The notes under the pieces: model-generated | Seen by the model: the letters and a program-made list of their open reading frames with translations, nothing else | Told to the model about the DNA's origin: nothing | The model's database searches: none | Made by a program: the position numbers and the translations under genes | Part shown: positions 8,849 to 16,562 of the stretch, in pieces | Layout: each line of letters opens with the position of its first letter | How positions within the stretch are numbered: position 1 is the first letter of the stretch | Assembly (NCBI GenBank): GCA_958352885.1 | Contig: CATWQI010000001.1 | Span: 393,017 to 457,016, forward strand | Source of the DNA: an uncultured Duncaniella sp. | Lineage (GTDB): Bacteria > Bacteroidota > Bacteroidia > Bacteroidales > Muribaculaceae | Direction of reading: 5' to 3' | Length of the DNA stretch: 64,000 bases

Positions 8849-9827
8849 GGACATTAAACCGATTGATATATCAGACGACGACCTGACACGAGAGGACAAT
8901 CGTAAAGCGGAAGTACCGGTAATCGTAATAGAACGAGACTGCAACGAGGCAAGCCGTACAGGCACAACCGGAACTCCGGGAAAGAAACGCTTCGGCTTCT
9001 GGCGTGTGACCGGTCTGACGCTCGCCATATTGTTCATCATTCTTTTCGCCTATTATGTTTTTTTCATATTCCGTTACATGTCCCTGCGCAATGAAATGCC
9101 TGTCTCAGTAACAGATTCAGAGAATATTGCCAAGCTCGCCTCCCCGTTCACACCAACCACAACAGGGGTGGAAGCCATATCGGACAGCGTGTTAGGAGTA
9201 GCTTTCGACATGTACCCCCTCTCAGGTCTTGCCGCATCACTTGAGAACGTTCTCCCTGACACGACCGACTCATCACTGATACTCTTCTGCCGTAGTGTGG
9301 ACTACCGTTCGGATAATACCGTCATAGGTCCTATGGTAGTTGACGGAAATATCACAGAGGACAAAGAATTCTTTTTGAAAACCCGGGCTGCCTATCTCGC
9401 AATCTCCCCCGAAGGCAAACCGGTGTTAGGCGTTTCATATAATAATCGTGTAATGGAGCACACAGCTGACGTCGGCGGCTCTTTTTTCCGCCAGTTCCTA
9501 CTGTTGAGCGACGCTACGTTGCCGGTGATTTTCCCTCTCAGGGGCAAGGTTGAGCGTGCTGCCATAGGCAGAATGAATGACGACAGTCTATATTATATAC
9601 TTACCCGTCATAAAGAGACTATGTATGATTTTGCAGACGCGCTACGTGAATACGGGTTCATGGACGCAATGTATATCACAGGGGGGAACGCTTATTCATT
9701 CTACCGTGACACCAACGGGACAGCACACCTCGATTCCGCACTCAACGAAAAATATCTTAAGTATAACGGCAAAAGCCTCAATGCGCCACTACTCGTATTC
9801 CGTTCAGTGAAAACAGGCTCTGACTGA
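8841..9827 (+). CDS. Membrane-anchored protein, possibly phosphodiester-glycosidase-like
   Basis: A 328-residue protein with a ~50-residue charged cytoplasmic N-terminus, one transmembrane helix (about residues 56-78), and an extracytoplasmic domain. The stretch RAAIGRMNDDSLYYI, then a helix and the ITGGNAYSFYR turn, recalls the NAGPA/phosphodiester glycosidase (DUF2233) family, in which a DGG-type turn is usual. The resemblance is partial and I hold it loosely. The gene overlaps the LytTR gene by 8 bp and is followed by a strong hairpin, which marks the end of the antiporter operon. Confidence 0.6.
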   Translation: MNKDIKPIDISDDDLTREDNRKAEVPVIVIERDCNEASRTGTTGTPGKKRFGFWRVTGLTLAILFIILFAYYVFFIFRYMSLRNEMPVSVTDSENIAKLASPFTPTTTGVEAISDSVLGVAFDMYPLSGLAASLENVLPDTTDSSLILFCRSVDYRSDNTVIGPMVVDGNITEDKEFFLKTRAAYLAISPEGKPVLGVSYNNRVMEHTADVGGSFFRQFLLLSDATLPVIFPLRGKVERAAIGRMNDDSLYYILTRHKETMYDFADALREYGFMDAMYITGGNAYSFYRDTNGTAHLDSALNEKYLKYNGKSLNAPLLVFRSVKTGSD

Positions 9828-9859
9828 CGGATTCATACATCAATCCGTACCATTCATAC

Positions 9860-9888
9860 AAGCCCCGGCAATTTTCTTGCCGGGGCTT
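9860..9888 (+). terminator. Terminator-like hairpin ending the antiporter operon
   Basis: AAGCCCCGGCAA (9860-9871) pairs perfectly with 9877-9888, a 12-bp GC-rich stem with a 5-base loop. No T run follows. The right arm overlaps the -33 region of the creD promoter. Confidence 0.65.
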
Positions 9889-9907
9889 GCCGGTTTATAT
9901 AACTTTG
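9877..9907 (+). promoter_or_regulatory. creD promoter
   Basis: TTG at 9877-9879, a 20-base spacer, and TAACTTTG at 9900-9907. Transcription would begin near 9914, 37 bases before the ATG. Confidence 0.65.
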
Positions 9908-9950
9908 CCATATCAGAATCAACAATACATCACAAAAATCTCACATTCGT

Positions 9951-11150
9951 ATGGAAAATCATCAACTTCCTCCGCCTGTACCAGTTATTACCCCTCACTT
10001 GTCGTATGGCACAAAAATCATCAACATCGCCCTTATATGCATCGTGCTGATGTGCGGCGCATTCGCTATCTGGGCTCTTTCCGACGAGCGCGAACAGTCG
10101 GCAGTCAATGTCGGCTACAGCATAGCTGCCTCATGGGGCGGCAAAGCTATGATAACGGGACCTTTTATCATATCCAATCCTGACACACTCGGCACAGTCA
10201 CACCGCAAATCTTTGATCTGGATGCCAACATCAAGACTCAGACACTTCATCGTGACATATACGACCTGGAGGTGTATGATGCCACACTAAGAATGACAGC
10301 CTCTTTCGACCGCAAAACCATCAAAGAGCAGTTGGGCGACTCCGTGACCATAAAAGTCTCAATCGGGAGCGGAAGAATAACCGGACTGCATCCTGTCATG
10401 ATTGGAGGTAAAGAGGTGAAATGGAAACGCATCCCCAACGGACTCGTCACCACTGTCAACATCACGGATATGCCGGAGAGCATTGAATTTGCCACAGTGC
10501 TTGACCTGCGCGGCTCCGAAAGCCTGACGGTAAAACAGATAGGCGACCAATCGACAATATTATTCGACGGAGATGCTGCCAATCCTTCATTTTCGGAAAG
10601 TTGCTCACCTACCGTACGTAACGTGCGCATGGATACATTCTCTGCCCGCTGGGACAGATTATCCGGAGATGAACATTGCTATGACGAAGCAACCGATTAC
10701 GTAGGAGCCACTTTCCTTTCCGGAGTAGACCGCTATCAGAAGGTAAATAGGGCTATAAAATATGCGTTCATCATCATAATCCTCACTTTTGCCTGCGCTC
10801 TGTTCATTGAGATTATATGCAAAAAACAGATACCGCTGCTCAACTATTTCCTCATAGGGACAGCGCTTGTGCTCTTCTATTCCCTCCTGCTCGCATTATG
10901 CGAACATATCGGGTTCGGATGGGCGTATCTTGTGGCTGCAACCATGACTATTGTGCTGATTACATGCTACCTGTGGCGTATGCTTGACTCCGTCAGAGCA
11001 AGCCTTACCATGTTTGCGACACTATCTGTCATATATGCGTCATGCTATGTGATGCTGTGCGCATCGGACTTCGCATTGCTCTTAGGCTCCGGACTTCTGT
11101 TCGTAGCGCTCGCCGCCATGATGTACGGCTCACTGAAAATCAAACAATAA
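9951..11150 (+). CDS. creD: Inner membrane protein CreD
   Basis: A 399-residue member of the CreD/Cet family. It has one N-terminal transmembrane helix (about residues 21-45), a large periplasmic beta-rich domain (to about 265), and five to six C-terminal helices. The family signature GATFLSGVDRYQKVNRAIKYA precedes the membrane block, which carries LLNYFLIGTALVLFYSLLLA. CreD is linked to envelope integrity and to resistance against beta-lactams and colicins in other bacteria, with an unknown biochemical role. The protein is somewhat shorter than the usual ~450 residues. It has its own promoter and stands alone. Confidence 0.9.
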   Translation: MENHQLPPPVPVITPHLSYGTKIINIALICIVLMCGAFAIWALSDEREQSAVNVGYSIAASWGGKAMITGPFIISNPDTLGTVTPQIFDLDANIKTQTLHRDIYDLEVYDATLRMTASFDRKTIKEQLGDSVTIKVSIGSGRITGLHPVMIGGKEVKWKRIPNGLVTTVNITDMPESIEFATVLDLRGSESLTVKQIGDQSTILFDGDAANPSFSESCSPTVRNVRMDTFSARWDRLSGDEHCYDEATDYVGATFLSGVDRYQKVNRAIKYAFIIIILTFACALFIEIICKKQIPLLNYFLIGTALVLFYSLLLALCEHIGFGWAYLVAATMTIVLITCYLWRMLDSVRASLTMFATLSVIYASCYVMLCASDFALLLGSGLLFVALAAMMYGSLKIKQ

Positions 11151-11173
11151 TATCGTGTGAAGACACACAGTCC

Positions 11174-11216
11174 CAAAGGTGCCGGAGTAGGACATTAGTC
11201 TATTTTGGCACCTTTG
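11174..11216. terminator. Hairpin shared by creD and the convergent PepSY-like gene
   Basis: CAAAGGTGCC (11174-11183) pairs perfectly with 11207-11216. The loop is 23 bases, and the right arm lies in the last codons of the convergent gene. It could serve as a two-way terminator. Confidence 0.4.
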
Positions 11217-11638
11217 AATTGTCCCAACAAGTTGAATTTCAGCTCCACTCCGTCAGACAATCCTATCTCATAACCGGAAGCCTTCTTGACCACTTTGACT
11301 ATTTTTGCGCCGTTACCGTTATTCTGAACATAAGTTCTTATCGGTCTTACAATCAGTTTGGACGGCACTTCCCGCGACTTGCAATCCACTGAGGTCCATT
11401 TGCCGGAATTGCTAAACTCGATTTTTGTTCCATTGACAAGCTTGACATCATAATCGGTCTTTTTAAGCAGATGCTTGTCCACCTTTATCATCCCGACCTT
11501 TTGTTTCGGGAAATACTCATCGAGCATATTGCGTGCCTCCTCGGGGAGAGCATCCCTATTGATGGTATACTTATCAAAAGCATGTGCCGCACCTATCGCC
11601 AGCACACATATAACCAATGCCATTATTATTTTCTTCAT
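11195..11638 (-). CDS. PepSY-like (DUF2874 type) exported protein
   Basis: A 147-residue protein with a clear signal peptide (MKKIIMALVICVLAIGAAHA). It contains two beta-lactamase-inhibitor-like (PepSY) repeats, each with the pattern of a D/E-Y-x-V/I-x-L-x-x-G-x-K/E-L/I-x-F strand pair. The first is around residues 62-80 and the second around 122-140. Such small periplasmic proteins are common in Bacteroidales and their roles are not known. It is transcribed alone, towards creD. Confidence 0.8.
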   Translation of the reverse strand: MKKIIMALVICVLAIGAAHAFDKYTINRDALPEEARNMLDEYFPKQKVGMIKVDKHLLKKTDYDVKLVNGTKIEFSNSGKWTSVDCKSREVPSKLIVRPIRTYVQNNGNGAKIVKVVKKASGYEIGLSDGVELKFNLLGQFKGAKID

Positions 11639-11723
11639 AATTCCATAGTTTTATTTGGGCCGTATATCAGATATAACAATTATCTTTTTCATTTTATCGC
11701 ACCTAATTGGCAAAAGATGCCCT

Positions 11724-11751
11724 TAACTTTGCAAGTAAATTAGTAAATTTG
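11724..11751 (+). promoter_or_regulatory. Two -7-like boxes upstream of cobU
   Basis: TAACTTTG at 11724-11731 and TAAATTTG at 11744-11751 both match TAnnTTTG and lie 36 and 16 bases before the cobU ATG. No ideal -33 box is seen for either. No cobalamin riboswitch is visible in the 128 bases upstream of cobU. Confidence 0.5.
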
Positions 11752-11766
11752 CACAGAGAATCAATT

Positions 11767-12279
11767 ATGAAACGAAAAGTAATTCTGATTACAGGAGGAC
11801 AGCGTTGCGGTAAAAGCGAATATGCCGAACGTCTTGCCTTACAACTATCTGACAATCCGGTATACGTTGCCACCGCACACGCCTATGACGACGAATTCCG
11901 TGAACGTATCAGACGGCACAAATTGCGGCGCGGAGCACAATGGAGCAATATCGAGGAGGAACTGAAGTTATCAGCCATCAATGTGTCGGGAAAGGTAGTT
12001 CTGATTGATTGCGTGACCCTATGGGCAACAAATTTCTTTTTTGCAAACAATCAGGATACCGACTTGGCTCTTGACGCTCTGAAAACCGAATTTGACAGAT
12101 TTATTGACAATGAAGCCCAATTCATATTTGTAACCAACGAAATCGGGCTCGGAGGCGTAAGCGAGAATGCCATGAGCCGCCATTTCACCGACCTCCTCGG
12201 ACATATAAACCAGCATATCGCCTCCAAAGCCGACGAAGTGACACTAATAATATCAGGAATACCATTGAAAATAAAATAA
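11767..12279 (+). CDS. cobU: Adenosylcobinamide kinase / adenosylcobinamide-phosphate guanylyltransferase
   Basis: This bifunctional enzyme phosphorylates adenosylcobinamide and then transfers GMP to give adenosylcobinamide-GDP in nucleotide-loop assembly. The 170-residue protein opens with the P-loop GGQRCGKSEYAE and carries RIRRHKLRRG, with the histidine expected to be guanylylated. It continues with the Walker B-like VVLIDCVTLW and the TNEIGLGGV segment typical of CobU. The start is ATG 11767. A longer frame from 11707 would place 20 unrelated residues ahead of the P-loop strand. It is the first gene of cobU-cobT-cobS-cobC, with a 2-bp gap to cobT. Confidence 0.93.
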   Translation: MKRKVILITGGQRCGKSEYAERLALQLSDNPVYVATAHAYDDEFRERIRRHKLRRGAQWSNIEEELKLSAINVSGKVVLIDCVTLWATNFFFANNQDTDLALDALKTEFDRFIDNEAQFIFVTNEIGLGGVSENAMSRHFTDLLGHINQHIASKADEVTLIISGIPLKIK

Positions 12280-12281
12280 TC

Positions 12282-13319
12282 ATGCTTGAATTCGATATCA
12301 AATCTCCTGCCACGGGGATACGCACTCTGCTTATTGACAAAATCGACAATCTGACCAAACCGAAAGGCTCTTTAGGCAAACTCGAAAGCCTTGCCCTGAA
12401 AATAGGGATGATTCAACAGTCTTTAGCTCCGGTATTAAGGAATCCACACAACATCCTCTTTGCTGCTGACCATGGCATCATCGAGGAAGGAGTGACCGTG
12501 TCGCCAAAAGAGGTGACTTGGCAGCAACTGAGCCATTTCTCTCACGGTGGTGCAGGAATAAACTTTCTGTGTGAACAACACGGATTCAAACTGGTGCTCG
12601 TCGATGCGGGTGTTGACTACGACATCCCTTCAGGTCGTGGAATCATTGACATGAAAGTGCGCAAGTCGACACGCAACTTCCTCCATGAAAGTGCTATGAC
12701 AGCAGAAGAATTCGACCTCTGCTTAGAGCGAGGTGCAAAGGTCGTGGATATGGTACACGGTACCGGTTGCAATGTGGTAAGCTTCGGGGAAATGGGTAGC
12801 GGCAATACATCCCCGTCATCAATGTGGATGCATCTGCTCACAGGTATACCTCTTTCTGACTGTATCGGCGCAGGGGCAGGCCTCGACAATGAAGGCATAC
12901 GCCATAAACTTGATGTGCTTACAAGAGCATTGGAGAATTACTCGGGAGCAGACTCGATGGAAGCCAAACTCGCATGGTTCGGGGGATACGAACTTGCGAT
13001 GGCTGTCGGCGGAATGCTTCGTGCGGCAGAACTCGGAATGCTGATAATAGTCGATGGATTCATCATGACAAGCTGCGTGGCGGCAGCCTCCTATTTTTAC
13101 CCCGCTGTGCTTGATTACGCTGTGTTCGGCCATCAAGGTGACGAATCCGGACACAAGCTGATGCTTCAGGCTCTCGGCGCCGACCCTATCCTCCACCTCG
13201 ACTTGCGTCTGGGTGAGGGCTCGGGTGCTGTATGCGCTTATCCGATTCTACAGTCGGCAGTAAATATGATTAACCGAATGGATTCATTTGCCGACGTAGC
13301 CGTAACGAAATATTTCTAA
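12282..13319 (+). CDS. cobT: Nicotinate-nucleotide--dimethylbenzimidazole phosphoribosyltransferase
   Basis: CobT activates the lower-ligand base as alpha-ribazole phosphate. The 345-residue length is normal. Family motifs are the N-terminal KPKGSLGKLE, the FAADHGI segment, the glycine-rich EMGSGNTSPSS, and the C-terminal LGEGSGAV with its catalytic glutamate region. It is second in the cobUTSC operon, 10 bp before cobS. This gene is unrelated to the cobaltochelatase subunit that shares the name CobT in aerobic pathways. Confidence 0.95.
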   Translation: MLEFDIKSPATGIRTLLIDKIDNLTKPKGSLGKLESLALKIGMIQQSLAPVLRNPHNILFAADHGIIEEGVTVSPKEVTWQQLSHFSHGGAGINFLCEQHGFKLVLVDAGVDYDIPSGRGIIDMKVRKSTRNFLHESAMTAEEFDLCLERGAKVVDMVHGTGCNVVSFGEMGSGNTSPSSMWMHLLTGIPLSDCIGAGAGLDNEGIRHKLDVLTRALENYSGADSMEAKLAWFGGYELAMAVGGMLRAAELGMLIIVDGFIMTSCVAAASYFYPAVLDYAVFGHQGDESGHKLMLQALGADPILHLDLRLGEGSGAVCAYPILQSAVNMINRMDSFADVAVTKYF

Positions 13320-13329
13320 AGCCACTATC

Positions 13330-14076
13330 ATGAAACGCCTGCAAGCCGCACTGATATTCTTCACACGCATACCATTCTGGCGACTGTGGAATGTTCCGTC
13401 CGACTATTTCAAACAAGTGGTGGAATACTGGCCTCTCGTAGGATGGCTGACCGGGGGCGTAACCGCAGGGACCCTATGGCTTTCAGCCCAGATATTACCT
13501 ATCCCCACTGCCATAATAATAGCTTTCACAGTTCGACTGCTGCTTACCGGAGCTCTGCATGAGGACGGAATGGCTGACTTCTTTGACGGAATGGGAGGAG
13601 GCTCATCCCGCGAACGCATACTGGAGATTATGAAGGATTCCCATATAGGGACCTACGGAGTCATCAGTCTCGTCATTTATTACATACTTCTGTTTTCCCT
13701 GGTAAACGGACTCCGGGAACTGTCTGTGGCATGCACGGTCATCTTTGCAGCCGATGTCTGGAGCAAATGTTGCGCATCACAGATAATCAACTTTCTCCCT
13801 TATGCGAGGAATGAGGAGGAAGCCAAGAACAAGACTGTCTACAACCGAATGAGCGCCACAGCATTTGCATTTTGCTTTATTACAGGAGCCATCCCACTTG
13901 TTCTATTGCCGTTACAGATACTTCCCGCCGCATTTTGTCCGGTCCTCGTTTCAGCCGGATTGATTATCTACATGCGCAAGCGCATAATGGGATATACAGG
14001 GGATTGCTGCGGTGCGACATTTCTACTCTCAGAACTCTCTTTTTACATCGGTTCAGTAATACTGATTGATTTATGA
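13330..14076 (+). CDS. cobS: Adenosylcobinamide-GDP ribazoletransferase (cobalamin synthase)
   Basis: An integral membrane enzyme that joins adenosylcobinamide-GDP to alpha-ribazole (or its phosphate). The 248-residue protein starts with FFTRIP, a family hallmark, and carries ALHEDGMADFFDGMGG, the acidic metal-binding motif, followed by RILEIMKDSHIGTYG. Six or so hydrophobic segments follow. The C-terminal GYTGDCCGA matches the G-x-T-GD-x-x-GA motif. It overlaps cobC by 4 bp (ATGA), so the two are translationally coupled. Confidence 0.95.
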   Translation: MKRLQAALIFFTRIPFWRLWNVPSDYFKQVVEYWPLVGWLTGGVTAGTLWLSAQILPIPTAIIIAFTVRLLLTGALHEDGMADFFDGMGGGSSRERILEIMKDSHIGTYGVISLVIYYILLFSLVNGLRELSVACTVIFAADVWSKCCASQIINFLPYARNEEEAKNKTVYNRMSATAFAFCFITGAIPLVLLPLQILPAAFCPVLVSAGLIIYMRKRIMGYTGDCCGATFLLSELSFYIGSVILIDL

Positions 14077-14600
14077 AACTGACATTAGTCCGCCATACAT
14101 CTGTCGCTGTTGAGCCGGGTATCTGCTACGGGCAAAGCGATGTGGATCTGAAACCTTCCTTCCCGGAGGAAGCTGCCGCTGTCAGAGAAAAACTGACCGG
14201 CAGAAAGTTTGATGCGGTGTTCACGAGCCCGCTCTCACGATGTGTACGTCTTGCGGTCAGCTGCGGATATACAGACGCAATTCGCGACGAAAGACTAAAG
14301 GAGCTGAATTTCGGCGAATGGGAGATGAAAAAATTTGATGAAATATCTGACCCTCGGCTTCAGGAGTGGTATGAGGATTATTTCAATGTCAGACCAACCG
14401 GTGGCGAATCATTTGCAGACCAGAAACTCAGGCTCATGGATTTCATTGACAGTCTGAAAGGCAAAGGGTATGATTCTGTCCTGATATTCGCTCATGGAGG
14501 CATATTGCTCCAAGCCATGCTGCTGGCAGGAAAAATCAGACTTGAAGAGGCTTTTGACCATCAGCCCCAATATGGCGGAATTATAGAATTAGAATTTTAA
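14073..14600 (+). CDS. cobC: Alpha-ribazole phosphatase (histidine phosphatase family)
   Basis: This enzyme removes phosphate from alpha-ribazole phosphate or adenosylcobalamin phosphate. The 175-residue protein begins LTLVRHTSV, where LVRHT is the catalytic RH motif. It then has TSPLSRC, the ELNFGEWE acid region and a C-terminal FAHGG histidine. Membership of the phosphoglycerate-mutase-like family is clear, and the cobalamin role rests on its place behind cobS. The last 20 bp overlap the convergent cbiB gene. Confidence 0.9.
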   Translation: MKLTLVRHTSVAVEPGICYGQSDVDLKPSFPEEAAAVREKLTGRKFDAVFTSPLSRCVRLAVSCGYTDAIRDERLKELNFGEWEMKKFDEISDPRLQEWYEDYFNVRPTGGESFADQKLRLMDFIDSLKGKGYDSVLIFAHGGILLQAMLLAGKIRLEEAFDHQPQYGGIIELEF

Positions 14601-15531
14601 CAACTACAACCAAAGCAACCATCATCACTTCAGCTCTCCTGTTTACCGCAACCGCCACTACCATATCATCCATGGTAATACATCTCGGATTATTCCCGAT
14701 ATAAGGCTTGTACACGCTCTCTCCGAAATAGTCGTGGGAGCCTCCGAACCGGCAATCAAGTATCCCAGCCAAGGCAGCCTCCGGATAACCGGAATTCGGG
14801 CTTGCATGGCAGCCACCGAACTTCCACACAAACCTTAGCAGTCTGAAAGAGCCTTTCGCCAGTACCATCAATACTGCCGTAAGTCTTGCCGGCAGATAGT
14901 TGGCGGCATCGTCTATACGCGCAGCGACCATCCCGAATTTACGGTAGCGTTCATTACGGTAGCCAACCATGGAATCAAGCGTGTTGACCATCTTGTATGC
15001 CAACATTCCAGGCACACCAAGCAACATATACCAGAATAGGGGTGCTATGACACCGTCACTCAGATTCTCCGCAAGTGTCTCAAGGGCAGCAGTCCGTATC
15101 TCCTGAGCTGAAAGGGAATCAGTGTCTCGCCCGACAATTCTTCCGACCTGCCTACGGCCATCCGCAAGTGAACGCTCCACGGCAAGAAAGACCATCTTAA
15201 CCTCATTTATCAATGTCGTGCCAGCAAGACAATAATACACCAGGATACTCTCGACCGCTATCCTCAACCAGACAAAAGAATCCATAACATTAAGAGCTAA
15301 CGAAGCAATCACATATGTGGCGACGACGAGTCCGACAGCCATACACCCTCCTTTAAATGCCTTGCGACCGCCACGGTTAAGCAGCTTCTCCAATCCGGCT
15401 ATAACTTTTCCGAATCCCACTACGGGATGTGGCAGCCCCATAGGATCTCCAAACAGCATATCCATCACCCACCCGAGCAACAGCGGCATAATTGATATCG
15501 CATAATCCGAAACTTCTATCGTATCGACCAT
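14581..15531 (-). CDS. cbiB: Adenosylcobinamide-phosphate synthase
   Basis: CbiB (CobD in aerobic naming) attaches the aminopropanol phosphate linker to cobyric acid. It is a 316-residue inner-membrane protein. It carries the N-terminal LLLGWVMDMLFGDPMGLPHPVVGFG signature in two pieces (WVMDMLFGDP and PHPVVGFG), ENLSDGVIAPLFW in the middle, and the YRKFG-AARIDDAANYLPAR segment. The start overlaps the end of cobD by 16 bp and the 3' end overlaps cobC by 20 bp. It is the last gene of the leftward cobQ-cobD-cbiB operon. Confidence 0.95.
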   Translation of the reverse strand: MVDTIEVSDYAISIMPLLLGWVMDMLFGDPMGLPHPVVGFGKVIAGLEKLLNRGGRKAFKGGCMAVGLVVATYVIASLALNVMDSFVWLRIAVESILVYYCLAGTTLINEVKMVFLAVERSLADGRRQVGRIVGRDTDSLSAQEIRTAALETLAENLSDGVIAPLFWYMLLGVPGMLAYKMVNTLDSMVGYRNERYRKFGMVAARIDDAANYLPARLTAVLMVLAKGSFRLLRFVWKFGGCHASPNSGYPEAALAGILDCRFGGSHDYFGESVYKPYIGNNPRCITMDDMVVAVAVNRRAEVMMVALVVVVKILIL

Positions 15532-16562
15532 TCTTTCATTGCATATATTAACAAATCGTTCTCTTCCATTGTCTGAGCGGCAACCCGGAAATGCCTCTCC
15601 GTAAGGCCATGAAAATTGGACGCATCACGGATAAGTATTCCATGACGGGATACCAACCACTCCTTCAGCTCATGCGACGTTCCGGCAGGCAGACAGGCAA
15701 GCATAAAATTACAATCCGTATCCATCACTTCAAGTCCTATCTTTCTAAGTTCATCGGCAAGCCTTAGCGCTTCCGAATGAAGCCCTCTGCAGTCAATCAC
15801 ATAACTGTCGCTATGACTTAGCAGATACTTTCCACATTCAATGGCAGGCACACTGACCGACCAGGGCATCCTAACAGCTTTCACAGCTTCCATTATACCG
15901 TCACTACCCACGGCATACCCAATCCTTAGCCCCGGCACTGAGTAACGCTTGGTGAAGGAGCCGAGCAGCAACACATTTCCCATTCTCACCGCTTCATCCG
16001 CACTGAGAACTGCCTCTGTGGTATAATCGGCATAAGCCTGGTCAATCACAAATAGGGACTCAGGGACAGAAAGTATCATATGTCTCAGCTTATCAACATC
16101 CAGGACTTTCCCGGTAGGATTGTTCGGATTGCACAGCCACACCACAGCTGAATCTTTAACAGCGGGAGAGACAACGGTTTCGCCACTATTCCAAGAAGCC
16201 AAACTATCCCAGTCCATAAACCTGACATTATGGTTATAGAGCGTGCAGGCATCTTCGTATTCGCTGAATGTAGGTGCCACTACAATGGAATCACGGCATG
16301 CGCAGGCATGGGCAATGAGATATATTGCCTCCGTCGCTCCGCCGGTCACCATGACATTTGACGGACTTATCCCGAGACGCTCCGACAGCATCCTCTCAAG
16401 CGAAAGCGGAACCGGTTCAGGATAGCCGGCTATGCCTCTGACACATCCGGCGATATGCCGGGCCAATGCCTCATGGTTTACCCCCGAAAGGATATTGGAA
16501 CTGAAATTATGACGGACCAGCCCGTCATAAGCATATAAATCATCACCGTGTCCGTCAATCAT
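15516..16562 (-). CDS. cobD: Threonine-phosphate decarboxylase-like PLP enzyme
   Basis: A 348-residue class I/II aminotransferase-fold protein that would make (R)-1-amino-2-propanol phosphate for the corrinoid linker. Features are NFSSNILSGVNHEAL at the N-terminus, TGGATEAIY for phosphate binding, the CNPNNPTGK motif, and SFTKRYSVPGLRIGY with the PLP-binding lysine. The C-terminal FRVAAQT arginine binds the carboxylate. It sits between cobQ (8-bp overlap) and cbiB (16-bp overlap), which supports the CobD role over a histidinol-phosphate aminotransferase. Confidence 0.9.
   Translation of the reverse strand: MIDGHGDDLYAYDGLVRHNFSSNILSGVNHEALARHIAGCVRGIAGYPEPVPLSLERMLSERLGISPSNVMVTGGATEAIYLIAHACACRDSIVVAPTFSEYEDACTLYNHNVRFMDWDSLASWNSGETVVSPAVKDSAVVWLCNPNNPTGKVLDVDKLRHMILSVPESLFVIDQAYADYTTEAVLSADEAVRMGNVLLLGSFTKRYSVPGLRIGYAVGSDGIMEAVKAVRMPWSVSVPAIECGKYLLSHSDSYVIDCRGLHSEALRLADELRKIGLEVMDTDCNFMLACLPAGTSHELKEWLVSRHGILIRDASNFHGLTERHFRVAAQTMEENDLLIYAMKEWSIR

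Noticed and set aside
11707..11766. Longer cobU from 11707
   Set aside because: It would cover both -7 boxes and add 20 residues ahead of the P-loop strand, where CobU normally starts.
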